Part shown: one piece after another, positions 8,235 through 15,367 of the stretch
How positions within the stretch are numbered: position 1 is the stretch's first letter
How the letters are laid out: every line of letters begins with the position of its first letter
Source: Metarhizobium sp039808465
GTDB lineage: Bacteria > Pseudomonadota > Alphaproteobacteria > Rhizobiales > Rhizobiaceae
DNA: 31,788 nucleotides
Assembly: GCA_039808465.1 (NCBI GenBank)
Contig: JBDHTA010000024.1
Coordinates: 1-31,788 of the forward strand
Direction of reading: 5' to 3'
Made by a program: the position numbers and the translations under genes
The notes under the pieces: model-generated
What the model was told of the DNA's origin: nothing
Seen by the model: the letters and a program-made list of their open reading frames with translations, nothing else
Database searches by the model: none

Positions 8235-8431
8235 GTTCAGACGGGATGGTTAACCGGAAAGTAACTTTTCAGGCGCACCATCCTCTCACACAACCGGTTG
8301 GAGAAAGGCCGCAAGGCTTGGAGTGAAGACCGGCGTGAAGGAAATTGTCGTTTCCGCCTTGACCACGGATGTACTGGCAATGGCGTTGAAACCACAGCGA
8401 AAGGTCGGGCTTGCCCGGCCTTTTTGTTTTT
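8235..8431 (+). ncRNA. Candidate structured RNA after phoB (small RNA or long 3' UTR)
   Basis: The 300-bp stretch between phoB and the convergent lysE-type gene has no convincing protein gene. It holds several foldable elements: GGATGGT/ACCATCC arms (8244-8250, 8277-8283), the 10-bp palindrome CAACCGGTTG (8291-8300), a GGAAA/TTTCC hairpin near 8339-8355, and a strong terminal terminator. TTGCAA at 8204-8209, followed about 16-17 nt later by CATCTT, is a weak promoter candidate that would give a transcript of roughly 200 nt. It could instead be the 3' UTR of the pst-pho mRNA. I do not recognise a known RNA family. Confidence 0.35.
8403..8431 (+). terminator. Strong intrinsic terminator, + strand
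   Basis: Stem GGTCGGG / CCCGGCC (7 bp with one T-G wobble) closes on the loop CTTG and is followed by TTTTTGTTTTT. The T-tract is on the + strand, so it ends transcription coming from phoB or from a small RNA in between. It also separates that unit from the minus-strand exporter gene, whose stop is at 8440. Confidence 0.85.
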
Positions 8432-8439
8432 GCGCCGTC

Positions 8440-9051
8440 TCATTGCCGGGTGAAGGCGAGTTGCGCGGCAAGGCCCGCGAAGGCGGCGGCAAAGCCGCGC
8501 CGCATCCATGCCTGCACACCGGCGCTGGAGATGACATGCCGCCGGACACCAGCGGCAAAGACGCCATAGGCGGCGAAGACCGCGAAGGTCAGCGCCATGA
8601 AGACGAGGCTCAGCTCCAGCATCCGCCGCACGGGCGCGGCTTCGTCCGCCCGCACGAATTGCGGCAGGAAGGCAAAGAAGAAGATCGACAGCTTCGGGTT
8701 CAGCAGGTTGATGAGGATGGCCGAGGCGATCACCTGCCCCGCGCTCCGGCCATCCGCTTCGCCGTCCAGGGCAGGCAGGCCGCGATTGCGGGCCATCGCC
8801 CAGGCCATGTAGAGCAGATAGGCGGCGCCGAGATATTTGAGAAGCGAAAAGGCCAGCGCGCTCGTATGCAGCAGCGCCGCAAGCCCGCTGATCGCCGCCA
8901 GCATATGCGGGAGAATGCCGAGCGTGCAGCCGAAGGCGGCAACGAGGCTGGCGCGGACGCCGCCCGAAAGGCCTGCCGCCACCGTGTAGAGCGCGCCTGT
9001 GCCGGGCGAAGCGATGATGACGAGAGAGGTGAGGAGAAATTCCAGCGTCAT
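8440..9051 (-). CDS. LysE/RhtB-family amino-acid exporter
   Basis: Inner-membrane exporter of the LysE superfamily, whose members expel amino acids or related metabolites. The 203-aa protein begins MTLEFLLTSLVIIASPGTGA, the family's hallmark first segment with the PGP-like motif as SPGTG. It then has GLSGGVRASLVAAFGCTLGI, a helix pair around 40-88, a central cytoplasmic linker, and three C-terminal membrane segments, about six in all. The substrate cannot be inferred. It lies 92 bp downstream of an AraC-type regulator on the same strand, a common pairing in which the regulator senses the exported compound. The SD is weak (CGCCCC before ATG). Start fairly certain. Confidence 0.88.
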   Translation of the reverse strand: MTLEFLLTSLVIIASPGTGALYTVAAGLSGGVRASLVAAFGCTLGILPHMLAAISGLAALLHTSALAFSLLKYLGAAYLLYMAWAMARNRGLPALDGEADGRSAGQVIASAILINLLNPKLSIFFFAFLPQFVRADEAAPVRRMLELSLVFMALTFAVFAAYGVFAAGVRRHVISSAGVQAWMRRGFAAAFAGLAAQLAFTRQ

Positions 9052-9143
9052 GGGGCGTATCCGTGGCTCGGTTGTTTTCGAACCTATGCCCGCCTGCCCG
9101 CATCCCGTCTTGAAGGAAATTGCAGCGCGCGCCTGCCGGAATG

Positions 9144-9950
9144 CTAACCTGTCACCGCGGCGGCATACAGGCCGGGCGATAGTCCGTAGGCGCGCACGAA
9201 AAGCCGGGTCATATGGCTTTGATCCGCAAAGCCAGACGCCTGCGCCGCTTCGGCAAGCGACATGCCCGCCGCGATCAGTTTTCGCGCCCTCTGGAGCCTG
9301 CGCTGCACGAGATAGGCATGCGGCGTCAGGCCGGTCGCCTTCGAGAAGCCGCGCACGAGCCGGAACGGGCTGACGCCGCCGATCGCGGCCAGTTCCCCGA
9401 GCGAAAGCGGCGCGGCGGGATCGTCGTCGATGCGCATGCGGGCCTGCTCTATCGCCTTCGGCGCTCCCGGCCGCTCCCGTTTCCGGCTTTCGATCAGCCG
9501 CGCCAGCAGCAGGAGCAGGTTTTCCCGCGCCTCGATCTCGCTATCGCCGCCATGCGGACCGGTCACGGCGCGAAACAGGGCGAGGAAGCGCCGGGCCGCC
9601 GCCGGATCGCGCATCGCCGGTTGCGAAAGCTCGGCGCCGCTGCCGCCATCCGTCAGGGCGCGGATGGGACCGGCCAGCGCCGCCGGGTCGAAATAGAGCA
9701 TCCGCCAGGCCCGGCCGCTGCCGTCCAGCGGCGAGCCGTCATGCACCTCGCCGGGATTGACGGTGATGACATCGCCTGCCTGCGCTTCCACGATGCCGCG
9801 CCCGCTCATGGATGTCTGCGCGCCGCGCAGGATGACGCCGATCCCGAACTGGTCATGGGTGTGGCGGGCAAAGGCATGCGCGCTATCGGCGGAGACGGCG
9901 TCGACGCCCGCCATCCCGCAACGGCTTATCCTGAACTGTCCCTTCGCCAT
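9144..9950 (-). CDS. AraC-family transcriptional regulator
   Basis: Predicted cytoplasmic transcription factor of 268 aa. The N-terminal half is a cupin-like AraC ligand-binding domain (ARHTHDQFGIGVILRG, then AGDVITVNPGEVHDGSP). The C-terminal half carries the two-helix-turn-helix AraC domain: LSLGELAAIGGVSPFRLVRG with LTPHAYLVQRRLQRARKLI, then LAEAAQASGFADQSHMTRLF. The open frame extends 48 codons upstream, but I place the start at the ATG at 9950 because the domain begins there and the upstream residues are Arg/Gly-rich junk. It probably controls the LysE-type exporter just downstream. The ligand is unknown. Confidence 0.88.
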   Translation of the reverse strand: MAKGQFRISRCGMAGVDAVSADSAHAFARHTHDQFGIGVILRGAQTSMSGRGIVEAQAGDVITVNPGEVHDGSPLDGSGRAWRMLYFDPAALAGPIRALTDGGSGAELSQPAMRDPAAARRFLALFRAVTGPHGGDSEIEARENLLLLLARLIESRKRERPGAPKAIEQARMRIDDDPAAPLSLGELAAIGGVSPFRLVRGFSKATGLTPHAYLVQRRLQRARKLIAAGMSLAEAAQASGFADQSHMTRLFVRAYGLSPGLYAAAVTG

Positions 9951-10105
9951 CGTCCCGTCATTCGTCCGGCTGTTTGCTGACACCGTCAAGGCGCTGAGCT
10001 TACCGCCTCTTCCGGGCTGAGCAAGGGCAAACCCCCACGGCCGCCACCCCTTGACGATTCCGGTGCATTCGCGGCATGGTCGGCGCGTTCGCACGCATTC
10101 CCGCC

Positions 10106-10149
10106 TTGACTTCGGAGGCTGGCTCTTTCACAGATGAGTTGTCAGACAT
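10106..10149 (+). promoter_or_regulatory. Promoter with candidate GntR operator before the binding-protein gene
   Basis: TTGTCAGACAT (10139-10149) is an 11-bp near-palindrome (TTGTC-A-GACAT) that differs at one base from the perfect TTGTCAGACAA before the gntR gene at 14593. TTGACT at 10106-10111 with CACAGA 17 nt later is a plausible -35/-10, which puts the operator at the transcription start, a position suited to repression. The remainder of the 9951-10198 gap shows nothing else I can assign. Confidence 0.55.
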
Positions 10150-10198
10150 CTTACATAAACGGGAACCGGTGCTGACGGTCACATAGAGGAGGATCAGA

Positions 10199-11029
10199 GT
10201 GAAGAAGCTTATCGCACGCGCCGTTCTGGGCGCCATTTTCGTCGCTGGCGCGGCCGTCTCCGCCTATGCAGGACCGACGCTCGACCGCGTGACGGAAAAG
10301 AAGGCGATGGTCGTGGCCACCAACAGCGGCTGGCCGCCCCAGAGCTATCTCGACGACAACAATGAAATGGTCGGCTTCGATATCGACGTCGCCCGCGAGA
10401 TCGCCAAGCGCCTCGGCGTCGAGGTGAGCTTCGAGACCCCGGACTGGCAGACGCTGACCGGCGGGCGCTGGCAGGGCCGCTACGATCTCGGCGTCGGCTC
10501 GGTGACGCCCACCAAGGCGCGCGCCCAGGTCATCGATTTCGTCGGCATCTATTATTACAGCCCCTATGTCTACGTCGTGCACAAGGACAGCGATGCGAAA
10601 ACCGTCACCGACCTCAACGGCAAGGTGATCGGCGTCGAAACCGGCACCACCTCGGAAGACTTCATCAACCGCAGGCTGGAAATCGACGCGCCGGGCCTGC
10701 CGCCGATCGAATACAAGCTGGAGCCGGGTGAAGTGCGCACCTTCGCCGATTCCATGCTGCCCTTCGATGACCTGCGCCTCGGCAACGGCGTGCGTCTCGA
10801 CGCCGTCATCGCGCCGGAGCAGACCGCGATGAACGCCATCAAGAACGGCTATCCGGTCAAGGTCATCGAGGGCGAATACGCCTTCCGCGAGCCGCTCGTC
10901 GTCATCGCCGAGAAGGTCGATCCGGAATGGACCGCCAAGGTCGGCGGCATCATCGAGGAGATGAAGAAGGACGGCACGCTCGGCCAGCTCACGACCAAGT
11001 GGTACGGCAAGGATTACAGCACCGACTGA
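10199..11029 (+). CDS. Periplasmic amino-acid-type ABC substrate-binding protein
   Basis: Family 3 extracellular solute-binding protein, 276 aa. A Sec signal peptide (MKKLIARAVLGAIFVAGAAV, cleaved after AYA at about residue 23) precedes the characteristic NSGWPPQSYLDDNNEMVGFD and DIDVAREIAKRLGVEV motifs. The second lobe has LNGKVIGVETGTTSEDF. Translation starts at GTG 10199 with a perfect AGGAGG 6 nt upstream. It opens a cluster with an amine/amino-acid oxidase, a permease and an EamA transporter, so the ligand is probably an amino acid, polyamine or modified amine that the oxidase then uses. The ligand is not deducible from sequence. The operator upstream suggests control by the GntR regulator at 14639. 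Confidence 0.9.
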   Translation: MKKLIARAVLGAIFVAGAAVSAYAGPTLDRVTEKKAMVVATNSGWPPQSYLDDNNEMVGFDIDVAREIAKRLGVEVSFETPDWQTLTGGRWQGRYDLGVGSVTPTKARAQVIDFVGIYYYSPYVYVVHKDSDAKTVTDLNGKVIGVETGTTSEDFINRRLEIDAPGLPPIEYKLEPGEVRTFADSMLPFDDLRLGNGVRLDAVIAPEQTAMNAIKNGYPVKVIEGEYAFREPLVVIAEKVDPEWTAKVGGIIEEMKKDGTLGQLTTKWYGKDYSTD

Positions 11030-11049
11030 GGCGCCGGACCAGGCCGCAG

Positions 11050-11170
11050 CCCCTCGCCCTGACCCTTTCCCCGCAAGCGGGGAGAGGGACTTGCCCGCAA
11101 ACAGCGGTCAGGATTGAGGAAACCGGCGCGGCATGCCCCCTTCTCCCCGCGGCCGGGGGGAAGGCAGCGG
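11050..11170. repeat. REP-like palindromic element, two GC-rich hairpins
   Basis: The first hairpin has arms CCCTTTCCCCGC (11063-11074) and GCGGGGAGAGGG (11077-11088), 12 bp with one wobble. The second has CCTTCTCCCCG and CGGGGGGAAGG (about 11139-11164), 11 bp with one wobble. Both resemble the CCCTCTCCCC...GGGGAGAGGG palindromes dispersed in rhizobial genomes. The element fills much of the 227-bp gap between the binding-protein and oxidase genes and could stabilise the upstream message. Confidence 0.65.
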
Positions 11171-11256
11171 GATGCGGGGTCTTCCCGCGATTGCCCCCGG
11201 TTTCCGGCCTTCCATCTCTCTTCGATCTTGCATTTTTCCGACAAACGGTACCCGTC

Positions 11257-12537
11257 ATGAGCTATCCCGATACCTATTACAAGCGAACCATATCCCATCC
11301 CGCCGAGCGCCCTGCCCTTTCGGGCCGCGAGGAATGCGATACGGTGATCGTCGGCGGCGGGCTGGCGGGGCTGACCACGGCGCTGCAACTGGCCCGCGCC
11401 GGGCAATCCGTCATCGTGCTGGAGGCCGAAAGCGTCGGCTTCGGCGCGTCGGGCCGCAATGGCGGCTTCGTCGGCACCGGCTATGCCACCGGCACCGACG
11501 AGATCGCCCGCTACGCGGGCAAGGACAAGGCCCATAAGCTGCACATGCTCTCCATCGAGGGCGTCGATTTCGTGCGCGACACCATCCGCAGCCTCGGCAT
11601 CGAGGAAGCCGGGCCGACCTCCGGCATCATGAGCGTGCTGCGCTATGACGACGCCGCCAGCCTGAAGGCCTATGCCGACAAGCTGCGCCGCGACTATGAT
11701 TACGAGCTGCAATTCATGGACACCGCCGAAGTGCGCTCCGTGCTGAAATCGCAGCGTTATTTTCAGGCGCTACGCGATGGCCGCGCCTTCCACATGCATC
11801 CGCTCAACTATCTGCGCGGCCTCGCGCGCGAGATCGAGCGGCTGGGCGGGCGCATCTACGAGAATTCGCCTGCGGATTCCACCGATCTCGCGGGTGGCCA
11901 GAAGCGCGTGAAGACCGCGAAAGGCGAGGTTTCCGCCCGCAATGTCGTCTTCACCACCGGCGGCTATACCGGCCCGCTGAACGGCAGGCTGAAACGCTCC
12001 TACCTGCCGATCGCCACCTATGTCATGGTCAGCGAGGAAGCCCCCGACCTGATCGCCTCGGCGATCGCCACCACCGACGCCATCGGCGACAACCGCCGGG
12101 CGGGCGATTATTACCGCGTCATCGATGGCGGCCGCCGCCTGCTGTGGGGCGGGCGCATCACCACCCGCGCCGCCTCGGTCGACGGGCTGGTGCGTGAACT
12201 GCGCGCCGAAATGACCGGCACCTATCCGCAGCTTTCCGGCCTGAAGACCGAGCTGGCATGGTCCGGCCTGATGTCCTACGCCCGCCATCTGATGCCGCAG
12301 ATCGGCCAGATGAGCCCCGGCGTGTGGTATTGCACCGCCTTCGGCGGCCATGGGCTGAACACCACGGCGGCGGGCGGCAAGGTGGTGGCCGAGGGCATTC
12401 TCGGCCAGTCGGACCGCTACCGGCTGTTCGAGCCCTTCGGCCTTGTCTGGGCGGGCGGGCTTGCGGGCCTTGCGGTGGCGCAACTGACCTACTGGAAATT
12501 GCAGGCGCAGGACTGGTGGCGCGAGCGCGCCGCCTGA
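11257..12537 (+). CDS. FAD-dependent amine/amino-acid oxidoreductase (DAO family, PuuB-like)
   Basis: 426-aa flavoprotein of the DAO/GlpO fold. The N-terminal dinucleotide-binding motif is VIVGGGLAGLTTALQLARAG (about 30-49), followed by a conserved GASGRNGGFVG segment. The C-terminus has the FAD-closing motif AFGGHGLNTTAAGGKVVAEG. The arrangement resembles gamma-glutamylputrescine oxidase and related oxidases of amines or secondary amino acids. The substrate is not shown. The ATG at 11257 gives the natural N-terminus MSYPDTYY, though the SD is poor (ACGGTA); the frame continues upstream into repeat-derived sequence. Sitting between transport genes, it probably oxidises the imported compound. 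A short hydrophobic stretch near the C-terminus (VWAGGLAGLAVA) may associate with the membrane. Confidence 0.85.
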   Translation: MSYPDTYYKRTISHPAERPALSGREECDTVIVGGGLAGLTTALQLARAGQSVIVLEAESVGFGASGRNGGFVGTGYATGTDEIARYAGKDKAHKLHMLSIEGVDFVRDTIRSLGIEEAGPTSGIMSVLRYDDAASLKAYADKLRRDYDYELQFMDTAEVRSVLKSQRYFQALRDGRAFHMHPLNYLRGLAREIERLGGRIYENSPADSTDLAGGQKRVKTAKGEVSARNVVFTTGGYTGPLNGRLKRSYLPIATYVMVSEEAPDLIASAIATTDAIGDNRRAGDYYRVIDGGRRLLWGGRITTRAASVDGLVRELRAEMTGTYPQLSGLKTELAWSGLMSYARHLMPQIGQMSPGVWYCTAFGGHGLNTTAAGGKVVAEGILGQSDRYRLFEPFGLVWAGGLAGLAVAQLTYWKLQAQDWWRERAA

Positions 12538-12588
12538 CGCAACGACAAGGGCAGCGTCCGGGGAACGGGAAACGCGGAGGGAGCAGAC

Positions 12589-13560
12589 ATGATCGGCCGA
12601 TTGATCCTCAATTATCCGGAGGCATCCCGCCGCGCGGGCAGCCTGCTGATTCTGGCGGTGGTGGTGCTGGCGCTGTTCCAGATGGGCGTCAGCTCGGCCT
12701 GGCTCGGCCATGCCGTTCCGATGTCGGCGGCCTGGCTCACGGAAAACCCGGTGACCGGGCGGCTGGTGTCGGCGCTGCTGATCGCGCTGATCCTTGCCGC
12801 CAACTGGAAGCTGCTCAGGCAATTGCCGCGCCGCTGGCAGGTGGCGGGCGTCTGGGTCGAGCTGTTCGTGCTGCTGATGCTGTTCTTCTATTCCTTCGAC
12901 CTGTCCTTCACCTTCATCGCCAAGAAGATCGGCTTCCTGATCACGCAGGGCGTGACGACGACGCTCTATATCTCCGCGATTTCCATCGTCATCGCCACGG
13001 TGATCGCGCTGGCGGGCGCCATCGCGAAACTGTCGAACAACGGCGTCATCTACGGGCTCGCCACCTTCTACACCTCGCTGTTTCGCGGCCTGCCGCTGCT
13101 GATGCAGATCTACATCATCTATCTCGGTCTGCCGCAGGTGGGCTATGTGATCAGCGCCGTGCCCGCGGGCATTCTGGCGCTGTCGCTGTGCTACGGCGCC
13201 TATATGACCGAAATCTTCCGCGCCGGCATCCAGAGCATCAATCGCGGGCAGACCGAAGGCGCGACCGCGCTCGGCCTCAGCCCGGCGCAGACCATGGCGC
13301 TGGTCATTCTGCCGCAGGCCATGCGCGTCATCATTCCGCCGACGGGCAACCAGTTCATCGCCATGCTGAAGGATTCCTCGCTGGTTTCCGTCGTCGGCGT
13401 CTGGGAAATCATGTATCTCGCCCGCACGCAGGGTCAGACCGAATTCCGCCATATTGAAATGCTGATCACCGCCTCGATGATCTACTGGTTGCTGTCAATC
13501 TGCCTCGAATATGCGCAATCGCGGATCGAGGCCCGTTTTGGGCGTTTCAATGTCCGTTGA
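12589..13560 (+). CDS. Amino-acid-type ABC transporter permease
   Basis: 323-aa inner-membrane permease of the His/Glu/Gln class. An N-terminal portion of about 110 residues with extra hydrophobic segments precedes the permease core. The core starts at GFLITQGVTTTLYISAISIV and has FRGLPLLMQIYIIYLG and the EAA loop EGATALGLSPAQTMALVILP. The C-terminal MLKDSSLVSVVGVWEI is also diagnostic. The start ATG at 12589 follows GGAGGGAG by about 5 nt. It should pair with the binding protein at 10199. No ATP-binding subunit is encoded between 10199 and 15367, and only one permease is present, so a homodimeric channel with an ATPase encoded elsewhere is the simplest model. Its stop overlaps the next gene by 11 bp. 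Confidence 0.9.
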   Translation: MIGRLILNYPEASRRAGSLLILAVVVLALFQMGVSSAWLGHAVPMSAAWLTENPVTGRLVSALLIALILAANWKLLRQLPRRWQVAGVWVELFVLLMLFFYSFDLSFTFIAKKIGFLITQGVTTTLYISAISIVIATVIALAGAIAKLSNNGVIYGLATFYTSLFRGLPLLMQIYIIYLGLPQVGYVISAVPAGILALSLCYGAYMTEIFRAGIQSINRGQTEGATALGLSPAQTMALVILPQAMRVIIPPTGNQFIAMLKDSSLVSVVGVWEIMYLARTQGQTEFRHIEMLITASMIYWLLSICLEYAQSRIEARFGRFNVR

Positions 13561-14431
13561 TGCTTCTCCCGCCGTCGGCGGCGCTCCTCTCCGTTCCAAC
13601 GGGCGGGGCGCTTTCGTCGCGCTGCTTGCCTTTTTCGTGTTTTCCAGCGGCGATGTCTTCGTCAAGCTGCTGACCGGCCATATGCCCGCGCCGCAGGTGA
13701 CCTTTCTCATCGCGGCGATCGGCATCCTGCTGATGGTGGCCTATACCGCCGCGACCGGGCGCATGCGCCGGTTGTGGCCGCGCCATCCCGGCTCCGCCTT
13801 CCTGCGGGCGGCGCTGATCGCGGGCGACACCATCCTCATCCACTACGCCTTTTCGGTGCTGCCGCTGGCGGAAGCCTATCTCCTGTCGTTCCTGACGCCG
13901 GTTCTGGTGGCCATTCTCGGCTTCCTGCTGCTGGGCGAGCGCCTGTCGCGCATCGGCTGGATGGGCGTGCTGCTCGGTTTCGCCGGAGTGGCCGTGGCGT
14001 TGAAGCCGGGCGTGCAGCCGCTGAATGCCGGTCATGCCGCCGCCGTCGGCTCGGCGGTGCTGTTTGCGCTGTCGCTGGTGCTGCTCAGCCGCACGAAGCT
14101 GGCGGAAAACGACGAGGCGCTGGTGTTCAGCGTCATGCTGGTGCAGGCGCCGATGGCGCTGGCCCTTGCCGCGACCTTCGAGACGCTGGCCCCCGTCAGC
14201 CCCGTCAACCTCGCGCTGGTGGTGGGCGGCGGGCTGACCATGATGATCGGCCACGGCCTGCTGGTGCGCGCCTTCCGTATCGGCGAGGCCTCGGTTGTCG
14301 CGCCTTTCCAGTACAGCCAGATCATCTGGGGCTGCCTTTACGGCCTGCTGCTGTTTGCAACGCCGGTCGAGCTGCATACGCTGGCGGGAGCCGCGATCAT
14401 CATCATCTCCGGCTGGCTGGTGCTGAAATAG
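13550..14431 (+). CDS. EamA/DMT-family drug/metabolite transporter
   Basis: 293-aa predicted ten-helix transporter with two EamA repeats. The first repeat ends with the family-typical LAEAYLLSFLTPVLVAILGF and GERLSRIGWMGVLLGFAGV. The second ends with GEASVVAPFQYSQIIWGCLY and LHTLAGAAIIIISGW. Such proteins usually export metabolites or exchange amino acids, purines or S-adenosylmethionine; the substrate here is unknown. The ATG at 13550 overlaps the permease stop by 11 bp, arguing for one transcript with the importer. An in-frame ATG at 13511 would add 13 residues deeper inside the permease gene. It may expel a by-product of the oxidase reaction (inference). Confidence 0.88.
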   Translation: MSVDASPAVGGAPLRSNGRGAFVALLAFFVFSSGDVFVKLLTGHMPAPQVTFLIAAIGILLMVAYTAATGRMRRLWPRHPGSAFLRAALIAGDTILIHYAFSVLPLAEAYLLSFLTPVLVAILGFLLLGERLSRIGWMGVLLGFAGVAVALKPGVQPLNAGHAAAVGSAVLFALSLVLLSRTKLAENDEALVFSVMLVQAPMALALAATFETLAPVSPVNLALVVGGGLTMMIGHGLLVRAFRIGEASVVAPFQYSQIIWGCLYGLLLFATPVELHTLAGAAIIIISGWLVLK

Positions 14432-14435
14432 CCGC

Positions 14436-14455
14436 CCCGGGGCCTTTGCCCCGGG
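14436..14455 (+). terminator. GC-rich hairpin after the transporter operon
   Basis: Perfect 8-bp arms CCCGGGGC and GCCCCGGG with a 4-nt loop CTTT lie 4 bp after the EamA stop. There is no U-tract (CACAGCG follows), so it is a weak or factor-assisted terminator, or a 3'-end stabiliser. The rest of the 14432-14638 gap contains the gntR promoter and operator. Confidence 0.4.
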
Positions 14456-14577
14456 CACAGCGCCTCGCCCGCAACGTCGTAAGACGACTGACATCCATGA
14501 CAGCCCGCGCCGGGACAGCATGCCGGAAAGTCATTGTCCCATCGAGCCATCGGGACGAGCGGGCGCGGCGCAAAGCC

Positions 14578-14606
14578 TTGACCTGACCGGATTTGTCAGA
14601 CAAGAA
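14578..14606 (+). promoter_or_regulatory. gntR promoter with perfect palindromic operator
   Basis: TTGTCAGACAA (14593-14603) is a perfect 11-bp palindrome of the xxGT-n-ACxx type bound by GntR-family regulators. It overlaps the spacer between a TTGACC -35 candidate (14578-14583) and a weak CAAGAA -10 candidate (14601-14606), about 36 bp before the gntR start. The position fits autorepression. The same motif, one base different, lies before the binding-protein gene at 10139. Confidence 0.6.
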
Positions 14607-14638
14607 AGAACAGGCATTCACCAAGTCATGAGGTCGCC

Positions 14639-15367
14639 GTGGAACCCCTTCGCGATTCCCGCACCCTTGCCGTGCAGTTGCGCGACCGGATCGCCGATCT
14701 GATCCGCGCCGAGGGGTTGAAGCCGGGCGACAAGCTGCCGACCGAGGCGCAGCTCACGCAGCGTTTCCAGATTTCCCGCCCGGCGCTGCGCGAGGCGCTG
14801 AAGCTGCTGGAGCAGGACGGCACCATTCATGTCGAGCATGGGCGCGGCCGCTTCGTCTCGGCGCTGTCGGTGGTGCGGGTGGAGCGGCCGATCACCGTCT
14901 TCGAAAGCATCACCGAGATGACGGAGCATCTCGGCTACCGCATCGTCAACCGGGTGGTGTCGATTTCCGAGGAAAAGCCGGACCGGCAGGTTGCCGCGCA
15001 TCTGCGGCTGGAGCCGGGCAGGCGCGCCGTCCGCGTGGAGCGCATCCGCCTGCATGACGACAAGCCGATCCTCTATTGCATCGATTACATTCCCCGCGAC
15101 ATCATTCCCGGCCCGCTCTACGATATCGACTGGACCGGCTCGCTGATGGTGCTGCTGGAGGAATACCGCAACCGCCCGCGCATGTCGGCGGCGACGGTCT
15201 CGGCGGTGATGCTGCCGCAGGATGTGGCCGAGCGCCACGGCTTGCAGGATTTCGGCCCGGCGCTGCTGATCGCCGAAACCTGTTTCAACACGGCGGGCGT
15301 GCCCGTCAACTATGCCGTCGATTACCATCGCGGCAGTCATTTTTCCTTCAGCCTGCTGCGCAAGTGA
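14639..15367 (+). CDS. GntR-family (HutC/UTRA) transcriptional regulator
   Basis: 242-aa regulator with an N-terminal winged helix: LRDRIADLIRAEGLKPGDKL, PTEAQLTQRFQISRPALREA (recognition helix) and LLEQDGTIHVEHGRGRFVS. A C-terminal UTRA ligand-binding domain follows (LEPGRRAVRVERIRLHDDKP to NYAVDYHRGSHFSFSLLR). Translation starts at GTG 14639 with GAGG about 7 nt upstream. UTRA regulators are normally released from DNA by a substrate or intermediate of the pathway they control. It lies directly downstream of the importer/oxidase genes and has matching operators at 10139 and 14593, so it probably represses that locus and itself. The effector is unknown. Its 3' end overlaps the convergent cyclo-ligase gene by 20 bp. 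Confidence 0.92.
   Translation: MEPLRDSRTLAVQLRDRIADLIRAEGLKPGDKLPTEAQLTQRFQISRPALREALKLLEQDGTIHVEHGRGRFVSALSVVRVERPITVFESITEMTEHLGYRIVNRVVSISEEKPDRQVAAHLRLEPGRRAVRVERIRLHDDKPILYCIDYIPRDIIPGPLYDIDWTGSLMVLLEEYRNRPRMSAATVSAVMLPQDVAERHGLQDFGPALLIAETCFNTAGVPVNYAVDYHRGSHFSFSLLRK

Noticed and set aside
8369..8389. Short frame encoding MYWQWR followed by a stop, 14 bp before a terminator, resembling a tryptophan leader peptide.
   Set aside because: There is no SD, no alternative antiterminator pairing that I could see, and no biosynthetic gene downstream on the same strand; the next gene is the minus-strand exporter.
8323..9147. Long + strand open frame starting GTG after GGAG in the post-phoB region.
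   Set aside because: It crosses the strong terminator at 8403-8431 and runs antisense through the LysE-family gene; the composition fits a shadow of that gene.
12258..13457. Alternative + strand frame across the oxidase-permease junction that might indicate a frameshifted fusion.
   Set aside because: It is a shadow frame; the oxidase and permease genes are each intact with normal ends and a good SD for the permease.
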